64,000 bases of DNA, from NCBI GenBank assembly GCA_022457155.1, contig JAJGOT010000212.1, forward strand, positions 1 to 64,000, in the 5' to 3' direction. The stretch's first letter is position 1. Every line of letters starts with the position of its first letter. Made by a program: the position numbers and the translations under genes. The DNA is from Cladopsammia gracilis (taxonomy: Eukaryota > Cnidaria > Anthozoa > Scleractinia > Dendrophylliidae). Of this stretch, positions 10,084 through 21,200 are shown one piece after another. Below the pieces are notes generated by a model. It had not been told where the DNA came from. It saw only the letters and a program-made list of their open reading frames with translations, and made no database searches.

Positions 10084-10954
10084 CTTCTCAGTCTACGGAA
10101 TTTCAGTCAGAAAAATAGGTCACGTCCCGGCATTTATGCGGTGTTTTCACTGGGATTGATACTTGGGTTAAATTGGTGTGCAAAATTATCAGCGCAGGTT
10201 AACATAAAAAATTGCTCGAGGATTGACCGTGCCCGTAACTTGGTTTTAATATATGGCAATGTTTATCATATTGAGGCTTCGTCTGAAACAGCAGCCGCCA
10301 CTGGGTTTTGTGGGGTTAGGCTAGGAAAAGGCGGTGTCACAATATCTTTTACTAGTTTGCATAGACCAGGTTGAAATTTAACCTGAATGTAAATCTGCCT
10401 TAACGCATAACTTTGGTCACGTGATATGTCCCGTGATCAAAATTTAAAAATATATTAAATCGGCGATATGACAGCGAATTTTCTTTGTATAGTTGAAGAG
10501 TGAGCTATTCCGATGGAGATTTAACGTATTTAACCTTCTACGTTTGGAATGATTGTCCTCGAGTTTTAAAGCTGCTTTTTAATTTATGATACTTCAACTC
10601 GTGTTTTCCCTAACCTTTCCTATACTTCGTGAAATCCCGACCCTTTCATATACCTCCAGCCTCAAAAAGGTACCCCTTTCGGGCGGAGCATCCCCGTATA
10701 GCACATTATAGGGAGTACCCCCTCCCCCTTCACGGGATGATTCCCTGGCTTTACGTATCGAGTCACGGGAAGTGTGAATAATTTCGAAAGGAATTAGTTG
10801 CATGTCGGAGTTAGAATGGTTAGGATAGAAAGAAAATGTTCTGCAGCAGTAGTAGGTTTAGATTTGATGTTGGTCTTGTCAACTGACCGTCTGTTTTTTA
10901 TTTTATGTTTTCCGTCAACAATTCGTCATATATTTGTTATTTTGAGAAAAATGG

Positions 10955-10974
10955 TCACGTGACATGTCACGTGA
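10955..10974. promoter_or_regulatory. 20-bp palindrome with two E-boxes (CACGTG)
   Basis: TCACGTGACATGTCACGTGA is a perfect palindrome with two CACGTG E-boxes 11 bp apart, about 640 bp upstream of the receptor start. E-boxes of this type bind bHLH dimers such as USF, MITF or CLOCK. A related GGTCACGTGA site lies at about 10417. Regulatory function is inferred. Confidence 0.35.
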
Positions 10975-11617
10975 CTTATATGGGAAAGATCATTATAGTT
11001 CAAAATGTTAAGGAAGATAAGACCATTTTATGTGCCAAGTCAGTTCGATTCAGTTTCATTCCCTTTGTTAAAGTTATCACGAATGAACTATTTTTCCTGG
11101 TTAAAACCTTTGACCCAGGCCTTAAACTATAAACTATAAAACTATAAAAGCTCAAAATTAAAGGAGAGTATGAAATTCGTGATACTACGTTTGAATCTTA
11201 GTTTGACCCTAGTTTGAGAGTCTCCCAGACAGCAACAGACGGCAAAATGCACTCAAATTACAATTAACAATCGCCACCCTTTCAGGTGCGTCAATAGCTT
11301 ACGGCAACACCGCCGGAAATGAAAGATATCGTCCAATAAAGCATTAGGTGCCACGTTCATCTTTAGTGCAGAATGTTACATTTGCTTCAGGAATCAATTA
11401 AAACGTCCTATTATTAAGGAGGAAAAAACGATGTGTGAAGTGTCAAAACTCGCCTCAATTTTATACTGACACCTGTCACAGGGGAGCTGATAAGAGATGG
11501 CGAGAGTTTTGAATCATGTTACAAAACTGAAGCGATCCTTTTTGGCAATCCGGATTGTATTTTTAGCTCGTGCATCTTAATATATCAATTGAAAAAAGAT
11601 CGAGGACTCTGGCGGAG

Positions 11618-12619
11618 ATGACTATTCACGCGGCCTTGAGTCCAAACCAGTCAGCCACGCAAATTGCGCTTTGTACATCGCTCGGCAAGGAAGCATCTAT
11701 GAAAATACTGAAATACTTGGTTTTCAGTGCAATTTTCCTGACCAGCCTGTGCGGCAACTGCTTTGTTTGCTGGGTCGTTTGGAAGCGACTTCGCATGCGG
11801 ACAGTGATGAACTACTACTTGGTCAATTTAGCAGTGGCAGATTTGGCTTTTACCTTAATATGTATACTGTTTGATTTGCCCGTCCAAGAGAAATCGTGCG
11901 TGTGGCCGTACTTCGGTGCCCTGTGTAAAGCGCTCTTTCCCCTGCAGACCATGTGCGCTTACGCCTCTGTCTTCACGCTAACTGCGATCGGCTTCAGCCG
12001 GTATCGCGCGATTGTTCACCCACTTAAAACTCAGATGGGCTTAGCTACTACAAAGAGATCCATTGTTGTGATATGGATCACGTCCTTCATCTTTGTACTA
12101 CCGTATGTGTTGGTTTTGAAAGTAAACCCCGACACTGGGCACTGCTCGGAGAGCTGGCCTGAACCCAAGCAAACATACAGCCGTTTATACTCGTTCGCTA
12201 TATTCTTTACAGAATACGCAATACCAGTGACAGTGGTGTTTGCTTCCTACCTGAAGATATGCTGCGAACTTCGAAAAAACGGCGCACCGAACGAGGAAGC
12301 GCCGACGCAGCCGGATCACAGACGCGACGCGGAAAAGGTACTGAAAATGTCGATTGTTGTTACGGTTGTTTTCGCCGTGTGTGCGCTGCCAAACCATATC
12401 GTCTGGCTTGCTCTCGACTTTGGTGAAGATAACTGTGCCCAGTGTAATACTTGGGTTATTGTGGCCAATACGTTTGTGTTTGCTAATAGTGCAGCTGATC
12501 CAGTGGTGTATACGATATTTAACGAGAAATACCGGGAGGAATTCAAAAGGCTTATAAAGCGCACGAAGCGCCACCGTGAAGTTAGAAGAGAAAATGAAAT
12601 TGTTCAAGAATCACTGTAG
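11618..12619 (+). CDS. Class A (rhodopsin-like) G-protein-coupled receptor, single exon, 333 aa
   Basis: A seven-helix plasma-membrane receptor. The frame opens further upstream only with a GTG; the first ATG is at 11618, so I start there. A sequon (NQS) lies at residue 10. TM1 has G46-N47; TM2 has LAVAD with D75; C103 and C176 can form the TM3-ECL2 disulphide. The DRY motif is S127-R128-Y129. W153 marks TM4 and P203 marks TM5. TM6 reads C255-A-L-P258 instead of CWxP. TM7 is NSAADPVVY (D294PxxY298), followed by a basic tail suited to G-protein coupling. Peptide-receptor-like and other cnidarian expanded class A groups fit; no ligand can be assigned. A truncated paralogue lies at 8281-8945, so the gene sits in a tandem duplication. 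A possible ATTAAA poly(A) signal is at 12686. Confidence 0.92.
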   Translation: MTIHAALSPNQSATQIALCTSLGKEASMKILKYLVFSAIFLTSLCGNCFVCWVVWKRLRMRTVMNYYLVNLAVADLAFTLICILFDLPVQEKSCVWPYFGALCKALFPLQTMCAYASVFTLTAIGFSRYRAIVHPLKTQMGLATTKRSIVVIWITSFIFVLPYVLVLKVNPDTGHCSESWPEPKQTYSRLYSFAIFFTEYAIPVTVVFASYLKICCELRKNGAPNEEAPTQPDHRRDAEKVLKMSIVVTVVFAVCALPNHIVWLALDFGEDNCAQCNTWVIVANTFVFANSAADPVVYTIFNEKYREEFKRLIKRTKRHREVRRENEIVQESL

Positions 12620-12779
12620 ACGTTTTTCCATATCCGTCTTTATTTTTTAGGAAATTTGAAGCCCCTTGAATGTGTTTGTATATAAATTAAAGAAAAAGAA
12701 ACAATCTAAGAAATATTCAGTTAATTTTATGAGCTGCTAATGTTTTACGAGGAAGAAGCGTTTGCTGGGCATGAAGTGT

Positions 12780-12922
12780 TAGACTGCTAGCTGTCCCTTT
12801 TCAGTCAATCGAGCGGGCCAGCCGATCAGACTGGAGCGAGCATCGCTCTCTCGCCGCTGCGATCGCCGATCGCGTATTAGCTCGCTCGCTCGACTATCCA
12901 AATAGGGACTGCTCGCAGTCTA
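12780..12922. mobile_element. 143-bp foldback MITE, TAGACTG ends, 9-bp TSD
   Basis: The ends TAGACTGC and GCAGTCTA are flanked by ATGAAGTGT at 12771-12779 and 12923-12931. It is the same family as 9965-10083. It sits 160 bp past the receptor stop and is absent from the equivalent flank of the truncated copy (near 9095). Confidence 0.85.
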
Positions 12923-13234
12923 ATGAAGTGTTTATAATAGTAGGATGGATTTATCTCCGATCTAAATAATTATTTACTTCCCATACTTCAGTGATCCCCA
13001 CAACAAATGGCAATCAGTTATATATACTATAAAGCATATAACGAAGACAAAATTATGTGAATAATTATTCATGCATGTAATAAATGTAGTCTCTGCAAAA
13101 TGTTTACACTGTGCCGTTCAATGCTGATAATTACATAGCACGGTAGAAAATGGAACCTCGTCAACTTAAACGATTAACAGGGTTTTAAGGGAGGAAGCAG
13201 GTCGGCTGTTGGTGAAAAGAGCCGTCGGTTCTTT

Positions 13235-13236
<2 letters not shown>

Positions 13237-13277
<41 letters not shown>
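13237..13277. repeat. (AAT)n microsatellite
   Basis: About thirteen AAT units. A (CCCG)n tract follows at about 13490-13512. Between them lies CCGGAGAAAAACCTCTCGGAGCAAGG, which looks like part of an interspersed repeat. Confidence 0.85.
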
Positions 13278-13279
<2 letters not shown>

Positions 13280-13548
13280 TACTTTATCAGTTAAATTAAA
13301 TTAGCACTCGAGTAGATCTAATCGAAATTTGGAGATGTTGGTTATGAGGAGAGGGGTAATCCGCAGTACCCGGAGAAAAACCTCTCGGAGCAAGGAGAGA
13401 GCCAACAGCAAACAAACATACCGAATAACTGATACAATAGTCATGTTTGCGTTCTTAAGTTTTGCTGCAGCTTCGGAAAGGAATTAACTCCCGCCCGCCC
13501 GCCCGCCCGCCTATTTCTTTTGATTTTATTTGTCTTGCGATTCATATT

Positions 13549-13728
13549 AAGGTGATGTTACACGGGACGATTCGCAACGACGATTTTTAGCGAAAGAAAT
13601 TTAACGACAGGTATGTTACACAAAATAACTTGACTAAAATTCGTGTTTCAAAAATTGCGAAGAATATCGTCCGCGCACCCATTGCGCTAAAAATCGTCGT
13701 TGCGAATCGTCCCGTGTAACATCACCTT
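13549..13728. mobile_element. 180-bp MITE (AAGGTGATGTTACACGGG ends)
   Basis: About 44 bp at each end (AAGGTGATGTTACACGGGAC and onward through ACGATTTTTAGCG) are near-exact inverted repeats around a short unique core. There is no coding capacity. Confidence 0.8.
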
Positions 13729-14252
13729 TTTGTCGTTTTCCTCCAGGAAATTAATCAGTGTTTACATATCAAACTGTCTCGTCTGCTGAACGGGAAGTTT
13801 TGGACTAGTTATTGTCATAGCCTTGTTAAGTTTTCGAAAGCAAGAACAATTGCACATCTCCGATGTTTACTTTGTTATGGTAATTGTGGTAAAATAAAAG
13901 ATTAGGAAACTCTGGCAGACACACCAGCAAACTTAAGATAATTTCATTTTTCTCTACTTGTTCTGTTGCGATAATATGAATGCAGCTGATATTGTTCATT
14001 CGTTGTCTTTAGTATCGAAACAAAAATGGTCAAAAATGGTCTATGGTCAGTTTTCATTCAAACAAGACTTAAACAAAGAAAAAGTCTTTTTCACACTGAG
14101 GAGAATAAGAAGGATGCGTAAAAAACAAATTAATTATTTGAAGTGAACATTTTAGAGCCTGAAATAATGAGACATCTTTGTAGTCATAACGAGTTCTCAT
14201 TTTGTCCTAAAAGCGTAAGGATGATAATCGTTTCTCTCAGCAATATGAAAAC

Positions 14253-14404
14253 TAATATTTTTTCTTTGACAGAAGTGAAAATGTTTATTATTATGCAAAT
14301 AATTAAAATTTAGTAGACCTTTTATTCGGATAACAGGCTTTGGGCAATAATTATTTGCATAATAATAATAAACTATTTTTACTTCTGTCAAAGAAAAAAT
14401 ATTA
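14253..14404. mobile_element. 152-bp foldback MITE (TAATATTTTTTC ends)
   Basis: The ends TAATATTTTTTCTTTGACAG and the complement pair over about 55 bp, including TTATTATTATGCAAATAATT. It is AT-rich with no gene. Confidence 0.75.
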
Positions 14405-14914
14405 ACCTGTCAAAACTGCAGTCGTTGTGATAAAACTCGAAATTAAAAATGTCAGCATGCAGATTTAACTTCATAACACCGCCTTTTTGAAGTTTATCAG
14501 GCTTTCTCACTGGTTTTAATAATTTCACAATAAGTAGATAGCTGATCTTTTTTTAAATTAAAAATATATATGAATAAATAAATTCCGCGTGGCGTTGGAT
14601 GAGAACAAGTTGCTCGGTTAATTTTGTACTGCCATTAATCAATGCAAAACATCAACGTTTCCCAAGCCACTCCAGGGCACTTTTTTTTACACACGATTAA
14701 AATTGTGTAATTTGGGTTGCTCAAACTCCAAAACCCCCGCCCCCCCCCCCAACTTTTGCTACCCCATAGTTCATATGAATCAAGTCTTTTTCCGGATCAT
14801 ATTCTTGCGTCATGATAAGCCGTGACACACTTTGACATTTCTAGCAGTTGTCGCCATTTCAATGCTTAAAAATCTTATAACCTGGCTGTTACCACATCAT
14901 CTTCAGAAACCCAA

Positions 14915-15046
14915 GCAGTTACTCCGGGCGAGCGAGAGTAGAAAAGGGCGAAAACAATCGGCGGGAGGAACGTTTAAGAGAGAGAAAGAGCCCCTCTTTT
15001 TCTCTCTTTAACTTTCTTCCGCCGATTGTTTTTCTCGTCCTCGCCA
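14915..15046. mobile_element. Foldback element around CTCTTTCTCTC hairpin
   Basis: GGCGAGCGAGAGTAGAAAA, AACAATCGGCGGGAGGAA and GAGAGAGAAAGAG are answered in reverse by CTCTTTTTCTCTC, TTCCGCCGATTGTTTTTCTCG and TCCTCGCC. Imperfect arms of about 55 bp. Confidence 0.6.
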
Positions 15047-15229
15047 AGAGATTTATTATTATTATTTTTTGGGGGTGGGTAAAGTTTTCTGCACGAATTG
15101 TTGCTCTCTTTTTTTTTGATGATAAGAAATAGTTGGGAGGGTCAATGCAAGAATTTTTATTTGTGTTGGTTGCTGTGCATGAATTTTGTTTTTGAAATTT
15201 TCCCTTATACGAATTTTTTTTTTGTATCT

Positions 15230-16205
15230 GGCCCCCCGTGGGGGGTGGGGGGGGGGGGTGGGGGGTTACTCTGCAAATTTTTGGGTGGGGGTGTGCCGCT
15301 GGGACTTTGAGACCCTTAACCTATACCACACCATTTTAGCTGCATTTCGCAACCCTATTCTAGACTAAACACCGAAAAACCCTACCCTATCCTAGACCTA
15401 TTCCTGACTCGCTATTTTCCAGAAACTCGTTCGTTTATGAATCTTTCTTTGTTATTAGTTAACAGGGGTAAGTAAAAATGCCGTACTGCCCGCCGTACCG
15501 ATTTTTAAGAAATGGTCCAAGTATTAAAGAACTAGGCAACCCAACGGCAAGGAATGCAGAAAGGTGTTAATTGTGTTATTGTTGAAACGGTCCACCTTAT
15601 TGGCTAAAACACGAAAATCTGCTATTACTTCATCAGGTAGCGCATTTATTTCTCTCTAGTTTACTTATTGATTCCCTTTTGGTGAAAACTATTCTGAGTT
15701 TTAATGCCGCAAAATTTCTATGTGGGAAACATGGAAAATTAGAAGCCTTTCTTGGCCATTGTTTTAGAGTCTCATGATTGGATAAAATCTTGTAACACAA
15801 AAGAAATATCGCTTTAAAATAAAGTTTCAGTACATTTTATTTCAAAAACGTGTTGTCCATAGGTTGATCCATTCTCAGTAAGAAAATCTAAACAATCGTA
15901 TGTGGGGAAAGCAAAATGCCGCAGAACAATAGAGGATTGCCTAGTTCTTACACGCATTGTTACTTAAATGCCATTTGCCAGTAAACCTTGTCTAGACTAA
16001 ATTCTTCACGCAACTGATCAGTTTCGCGGGAAATGATACCCTATTCTAGACCAAAAATCTCTGATTTCTATACCCTATCCCAGACTAAACTGCCTGAAAA
16101 CCATACCCTTCACAGCGGCACATACCTATATAGCTCATATATGGGAGTACCCCCCCCCCCCCCCCGGTATCTGGCCCACCCCATCCCCCATTCCTTTTCT
16201 AATGG
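15230..16205. repeat. Composite repeat with poly-G/poly-C ends and a nested repeat
   Basis: The outer unit (15230-15520 and 15960-16205) contains TGAGACCCTTAACC, CCTATTCTAGACTAAAC and CCCTATCCCAGACTAAAC. It ends in a C-run and TTTCTAATGGTCCGTCCC. It is interrupted by 15520-15955, an inverted copy of the 6640-6925 repeat. The same outer unit occurs inverted at 45230-46600 and as a fragment at 40750-40890. Proline- or glycine-rich frames over it are not genes. Confidence 0.65.
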
Positions 16206-16438
16206 TCCGTCCCAACCCCCCCGGGTCTCCGAAGATATTACCACATTCATAAGAGTCATTTTGTTGCTTAAAACTTTAAATGCTGATCGTTTGTTTTATA
16301 ACAAGCACTCAAATATCCGGCTTATGCTCGGGAGAGGGAATCTGACGCCTTTTCGTCTTATTCTGCATCAGGAGCCGATGTAACCGACTCCTATTCTACA
16401 TTTATTTCTCTTGTTGGCTATCTGGTACAGTTTTTCAT

Positions 16439-16629
16439 AGACAAATTCGGCTAACGCATTGTTGTACCCAATTCAAATCTTCTGGGAATAGGATCCTTTG
16501 TTCACAATATTTCCATATAATTTCCATGTCAATGCTTCATTGATATGGAAATTTGACGAACAAAGAGTTCTAATCCCAAAAGGTTTGAATTGGGTAGTGG
16601 GTACAACAATGCGTTAGCCGAATTTGTCT
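16439..16629. mobile_element. 191-bp TIR element (AGACAAATTCGGCTAACGC ends)
   Basis: The 40-bp ends AGACAAATTCGGCTAACGCA plus TTGTTGTACCC are near-exact inverted repeats. The inner part forms a second hairpin around CATTGATATGGAAATT. No coding capacity. Confidence 0.75.
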
Positions 16630-17892
16630 ATTGTCTCTTTTTCGGTTGCGAGTCGTTAAACTAAAACCAAAGTAATTACTCTGGCCAATCAAAACAGACG
16701 CAGACAATCCAACGAACCAATCAGAACCTAAGCAATTTCATGCAGCCGGCACCAAGCGCGGGAAAACGCTTGCGAGCAAGTCACGGTTGGTTTTGGTTTT
16801 ACTTCTGATTGGTTGAGAAATTGGCACGAGATTATTAAGCCAACCACAAAGCAAAGCAAGGCAAAACCAGAGCAATTTGCTAAATTACCTGTGACACCAA
16901 TCTTGTACCCAGAGTTCGCGGGCTTTCCAGTCAGCGGACACTAAATTTAAAACCGCTTGTACCACTTCTGTTAGATATTATATTTTTCAATTTTATTTTA
17001 TATATTATTAAAAATTATAAAATTGTGATTTTTATAGGTTTGTAAAACACCTATATTTAATAAACCAAGAATTTTTAAAAAATGTATTTATATTATACGA
17101 AGTGCACAAATATGTTTTCCCTTCATGAGAAGAACGATGCATGAACATGGCATTTAGGCTGTATGATTTACAAACTATAAATCGCCACGGAGCGAGCTTA
17201 TAAAAGGAAAGGACACGCCCTTAAAGCGCCGTTTTTGAATTTTTGATCAACAACAACAATATTTATTTGTACTCTTAAGTACAATAATTTAAATAGAGTA
17301 ATGGCTGCCTGGAATGGAGGACAGGCGGCCAAGTAGATAAAATTAAATAAAGGTTGATCAGTAATGGAAGAGAAGAAATCAATGAAAATTTTCGTTTGTG
17401 TAGAAAACAAGGTAATGACAATCATTTCAACGGAAATGATAAAATTTCTTCGCCTGATTCAATAGTTTAGAGCGTCCATTTCCAGAAAATTCAATTGTCG
17501 CGGCGAAATATTCAACAGAATGTCGTCAAACCAAAACCAAATTTATTACTCTCGCCAATCACAACAGACGCAGAAAATCTAATGAACCAATCAGAACTTG
17601 AAGCAAATACATGCAGCCGGCGCCAAGCGCGGGAAAACACGTGCAGGCAAGTCGCGAGATTTTTTAGTCAATCACGAAGCGTGGCAATATGAAACCGAAG
17701 TTACTTTCGATTCTCAATTGAAAACAACTCTAACAAATTAAAGCCACGAACAAGCTATCTAAGTCGCTTATTCTGAGGTTATCGAGGAACCAAAAGGAGT
17801 ATCGTAAAAGCTGAGTTTTGCGGGATTTGTTTTCTTGATTTCTGTGCGCGATAGTTGATGAGGGCGCGATAGATATCTCGAGCTCATAATCT
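16630..17892. other. Intergenic, downstream of MPPE1, no gene seen
   Basis: Two diverged copies of a block with AACCAATCAGAAC, GCAGCCGGC and CAAGCGCGGGAAAACxCxTGC lie at 16675-16790 and 17540-17660. No protein family or RNA gene was recognised. Confidence 0.45.
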
Positions 17893-18091
17893 AATAGGCC
17901 ATTTTCGAGTTGCCTCTAGCCTCTCTATCAAAGCGAGGCTAGGTGCGAAACCTTTCATATGAAAATGAGATTTCATTCACATGCAAATAAGTTTTATTTG
18001 CATGTGAATGAAAACTCATTTTCATATGAAAGGTTTCGCACCTAGCCTCGCTTTGATAGAGAAGCTAGAGGCAACTCGGAAATGGCCTATT
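17893..18091. mobile_element. 199-bp near-perfect foldback MITE
   Basis: Arms of about 97 bp begin AATAGGCCATTTTCGAGTTG and are almost exact reverse complements meeting at the ATTTGCATG hairpin tip. It lies about 120 bp downstream of the MPPE1 stop and so is probably in its 3' untranslated region. There it supplies a minus-strand AATAAA (in GCAAATAAAAC near 17990), a possible poly(A) signal. Confidence 0.8.
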
Positions 18092-18209
18092 GTTAAATAT
18101 AATATTTAGAGAAAACAAATCGGGCACTGGAATGTATGGTTTTAAGACTGAACACCTCAGTCTTAGTACAAGTCTGTGCATAGGCTTGCTCATAAACGTT
18201 TTTGTTGTG

Positions 18210-21200
18210 CTATGATCTAACGCAACAATCTAATGAAATTTGTCTGCACGTTCTTCGCGTTCTGAAGTAAACGTAAGTAAGTCTAAAGTTCATCAAGACA
18301 AAAACAAGTCCAGCAATAACGTACACGGCAATTACTGTACTCTCCCGAGGAATAAAACACTTGGACAAGGCATACTTCTCTGGGGTAATAACGCTCTGCA
18401 AAGGAAAGAAAAGGTTGAATCAGCACGGGTTGGTTATCATGGCCGTCCTCTCAGCGGCTTGACCTATTTTTTAATTATTTTTCTGAGAATTTTCCTCAAT
18501 ATCCTTAAAAGTTTACCGATACGGTACTCAACTTCCACTTCAACTACCTTTTCATGTCTTCATCGATAGCGTAGGGCCAAAACCCCACAAATCCTTGATT
18601 TGCTCTGACGATGGCCTAAGTAAACGCTCCAGAGGTCAGCTTTTAAATCTGTTTACGATGGCCAATTTACTTATCAACTCAACTGATGGCAAATTTAAGT
18701 GCTTCACGCGAGATATCTGGGGTTGAAAACCAAGTTGGGACCATCAACCTGTTTTTCTTTTTCTTTGCCCGACTATTTGTTCTTCCATTCGGCACCATCC
18801 GTTTTGTGAATGATAAGGTTATTATATCGTAATATGAAGCTACCTAAGCACGCTTCGCATTTTATAGCGGTTTTCAGTTTTGGGTCAAAGAGCCCAAACC
18901 AAAACAATCACTCTGGTAAGTCATAACGGCTGGTTCCCACTAGCGACGTTAGCGGAATCGGAAGCGGAATCGTTATCGCAAGAAAGTTTCGATCTAGTGG
19001 AAATCAAAACGACGGAAGCGGATAGTAAGCGACGGAAACAGATGCGGAATCGGAAGAAAAAGGAAACCTTCTGATCCTTCCGATTCCGATTCCGTCGAGC
19101 TTCCGATTCCGATTGCGACTCCGTTTTTTGATTTACACTAGAACGTAAGGCTCCTTACGCTTCCGACTCTGATTCGGTTTTATTTTTACCCATCACAAGG
19201 TATCAAGGTATCTTAGAGTTTTCTCGCAGGCTAAGGCGTAGGAGACAAGACCAACGGCTTAACAGCGTCACCACGTAGATGAAGTGACACAATAATCTCA
19301 ACTGAGACAATGTGTTAAGCACAGCCAGTAAACTTACCAACACAAAGCTAGGGTTATTTCTATTCCTCCAACTGAATGATGGAATTGTCATTTCTGGTGT
19401 GCCATCTTCATGCACCAGATAGCAGCCATGATGGGTGTGGCCGCTCAGCACCAGCCGCGGCTTGATGAGTGACAGGAGTGTGTTTGACATCTCCTTGGAG
19501 ACCACTTCCCACTTTTCTCTATTGGTTAATTGTTTTTCCTCTGAAGGCGGAGCATCAACTCCCGTGCAGTGCATTTCTGTTTTACGGTATAATGGAAAAT
19601 GCTGTGGAGTAAAATAAAGATCAAGGATCCAAAGAGGTTAGTTAATGTGAAGTCACACACGAGCCACAGGCACCCCAACACGGCCGGAGCTTAACACGGT
19701 TTCCGTTGCATGAAGCAACTAGGAATATTGCTACTCCCCCCTGGATGGGATGCTACTCCATCGCAGAGCTACTCCCAGCATTTTGTCGCCGGTACCCATT
19801 TATACACCGGGGTGAAGAGACACAATGTGGAGTAAAGTTTCTTGTCTAAGGAAACAACATGACGGCCAAGACCTTCGAATCTGAAGTCCAACGTGCTAAC
19901 CACTACACCACCGTGGCTCTAGGAGCCCAGGGAACTGGCTTAATTTATAGGGCTGCAGGACTTCAGAATCAAATTCAGGATTCAAAATAAAATTCACAGC
20001 TTTTTAAAGCTGTGATTTTAAAAGCTTTTTTTTTAAAAGCTTGAATTTATAGGCTTTTTTTTTTGTCTAGGCTCATTTTTTCCCGGCTGTCAATAATGAA
20101 TGAGCACATACCCTCAGCAGTCAACAACATTATTTTTTTCACTTTTTTCGATTTGTGTGCAGGCCACTTCTTATAATCTGTTCAAAGCTGTTTTTAATAG
20201 TGCCACCCCGGGTGTTATGAGAACCCTGAATTATCATTACAGGATACCATTGCAGCGACTTTGATTTCATTTAGCCGATCCAAGCATGACATGAATTTTC
20301 TCTTTGTTTGGTAAAAAGTCGCCAGCAAGTGCAGTCAAAGTGCCGGCTATCGCCGGCAGCCGGCTGCTATTTTGAATCCTGAAATTAATGGGGCTTCATG
20401 CCTCCAATACAATACTCCGGGCTTTCACTGAAACAGAACTATTGGCATTTTTGTCTGAGCTCTTAGCAGAGAAAAGTTTATCATTATGCGATATATCTCC
20501 AGGGCTCCTGCCCTCCAGTGCTTCAAATGAACCAGTTCATGCGCTGAAAGGGTCTATGTCACCATTTTTTAGTGTTACTTTAAAAAGTCAAATGGTATAT
20601 TTATGTCAGTGGGAGCCCAACAATAATGGTCCACTTTGTTTTAAATTATTCTACCGGTGCTCTAAGAGTAAAAGTGTTTGTCTTGGGCTGCAGATGGCCA
20701 GGATGGAAATGGATTGCAACATGAAAAAATTAGGTTACCTTTTTCAAGTTTATTGCATTGTGTCGTGGAAAACTCATTAAAACTCTGATTGTGATATATT
20801 CTCTCTTCGAAAATTCACTTGATATCTTCCTTTTAGAGTTCAATAAGCATTTTGTGGCTGACAATAAGTTTTCATGTAGGGCAGTTTTGACCAAAGAACG
20901 TCGAAATCTCCATGACAACATAGCCCCTTTAAGTAATCTGTGTACAGCCTTTTTAATTTGTACAGGATAGTGGGGAATGAGCGAATAGACAAAGAGCACC
21001 CGCACGTGCAGTGCATGAGAAAGAAAGTTTATTTTTTTTGAGCATTCCATGCTTTGACATGCACTTCTTGAGAGCACTGCCTTATTCCCCACTATACTAG
21101 AAAAAAATGGCTGTCAATAATCTGGTGCCTATGGAGCTAATGAGACATTTTAAATAATAAATTTATTTATCAATACACCAAGACTCATGTTATTTACCAT

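Larger units (their letters stand above)
9386..10345. repeat. Segmental duplication, right copy (5' part)
   Basis: Homologous to 5830-6170 but interrupted by two transposons (9413-9765 and 9965-10083). Removing both restores colinearity with the left copy. It is followed by sequence unique to this copy and then the receptor gene. Confidence 0.75.

Noticed and set aside
11570..11617. Upstream extension of the GPCR from a GTG
   Set aside because: Animal genes start with ATG; the first ATG is at 11618 and the extension adds no recognised motif.
12185..12607. Long minus-strand frame of 140 codons
   Set aside because: Antisense shadow of the intact GPCR with no family motif.
20388..20780. 130-codon open frame on the plus strand inside MPPE1 intron 4
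   Set aside because: No recognisable family, no splice partners and a composition like the surrounding intron. Treated as chance.
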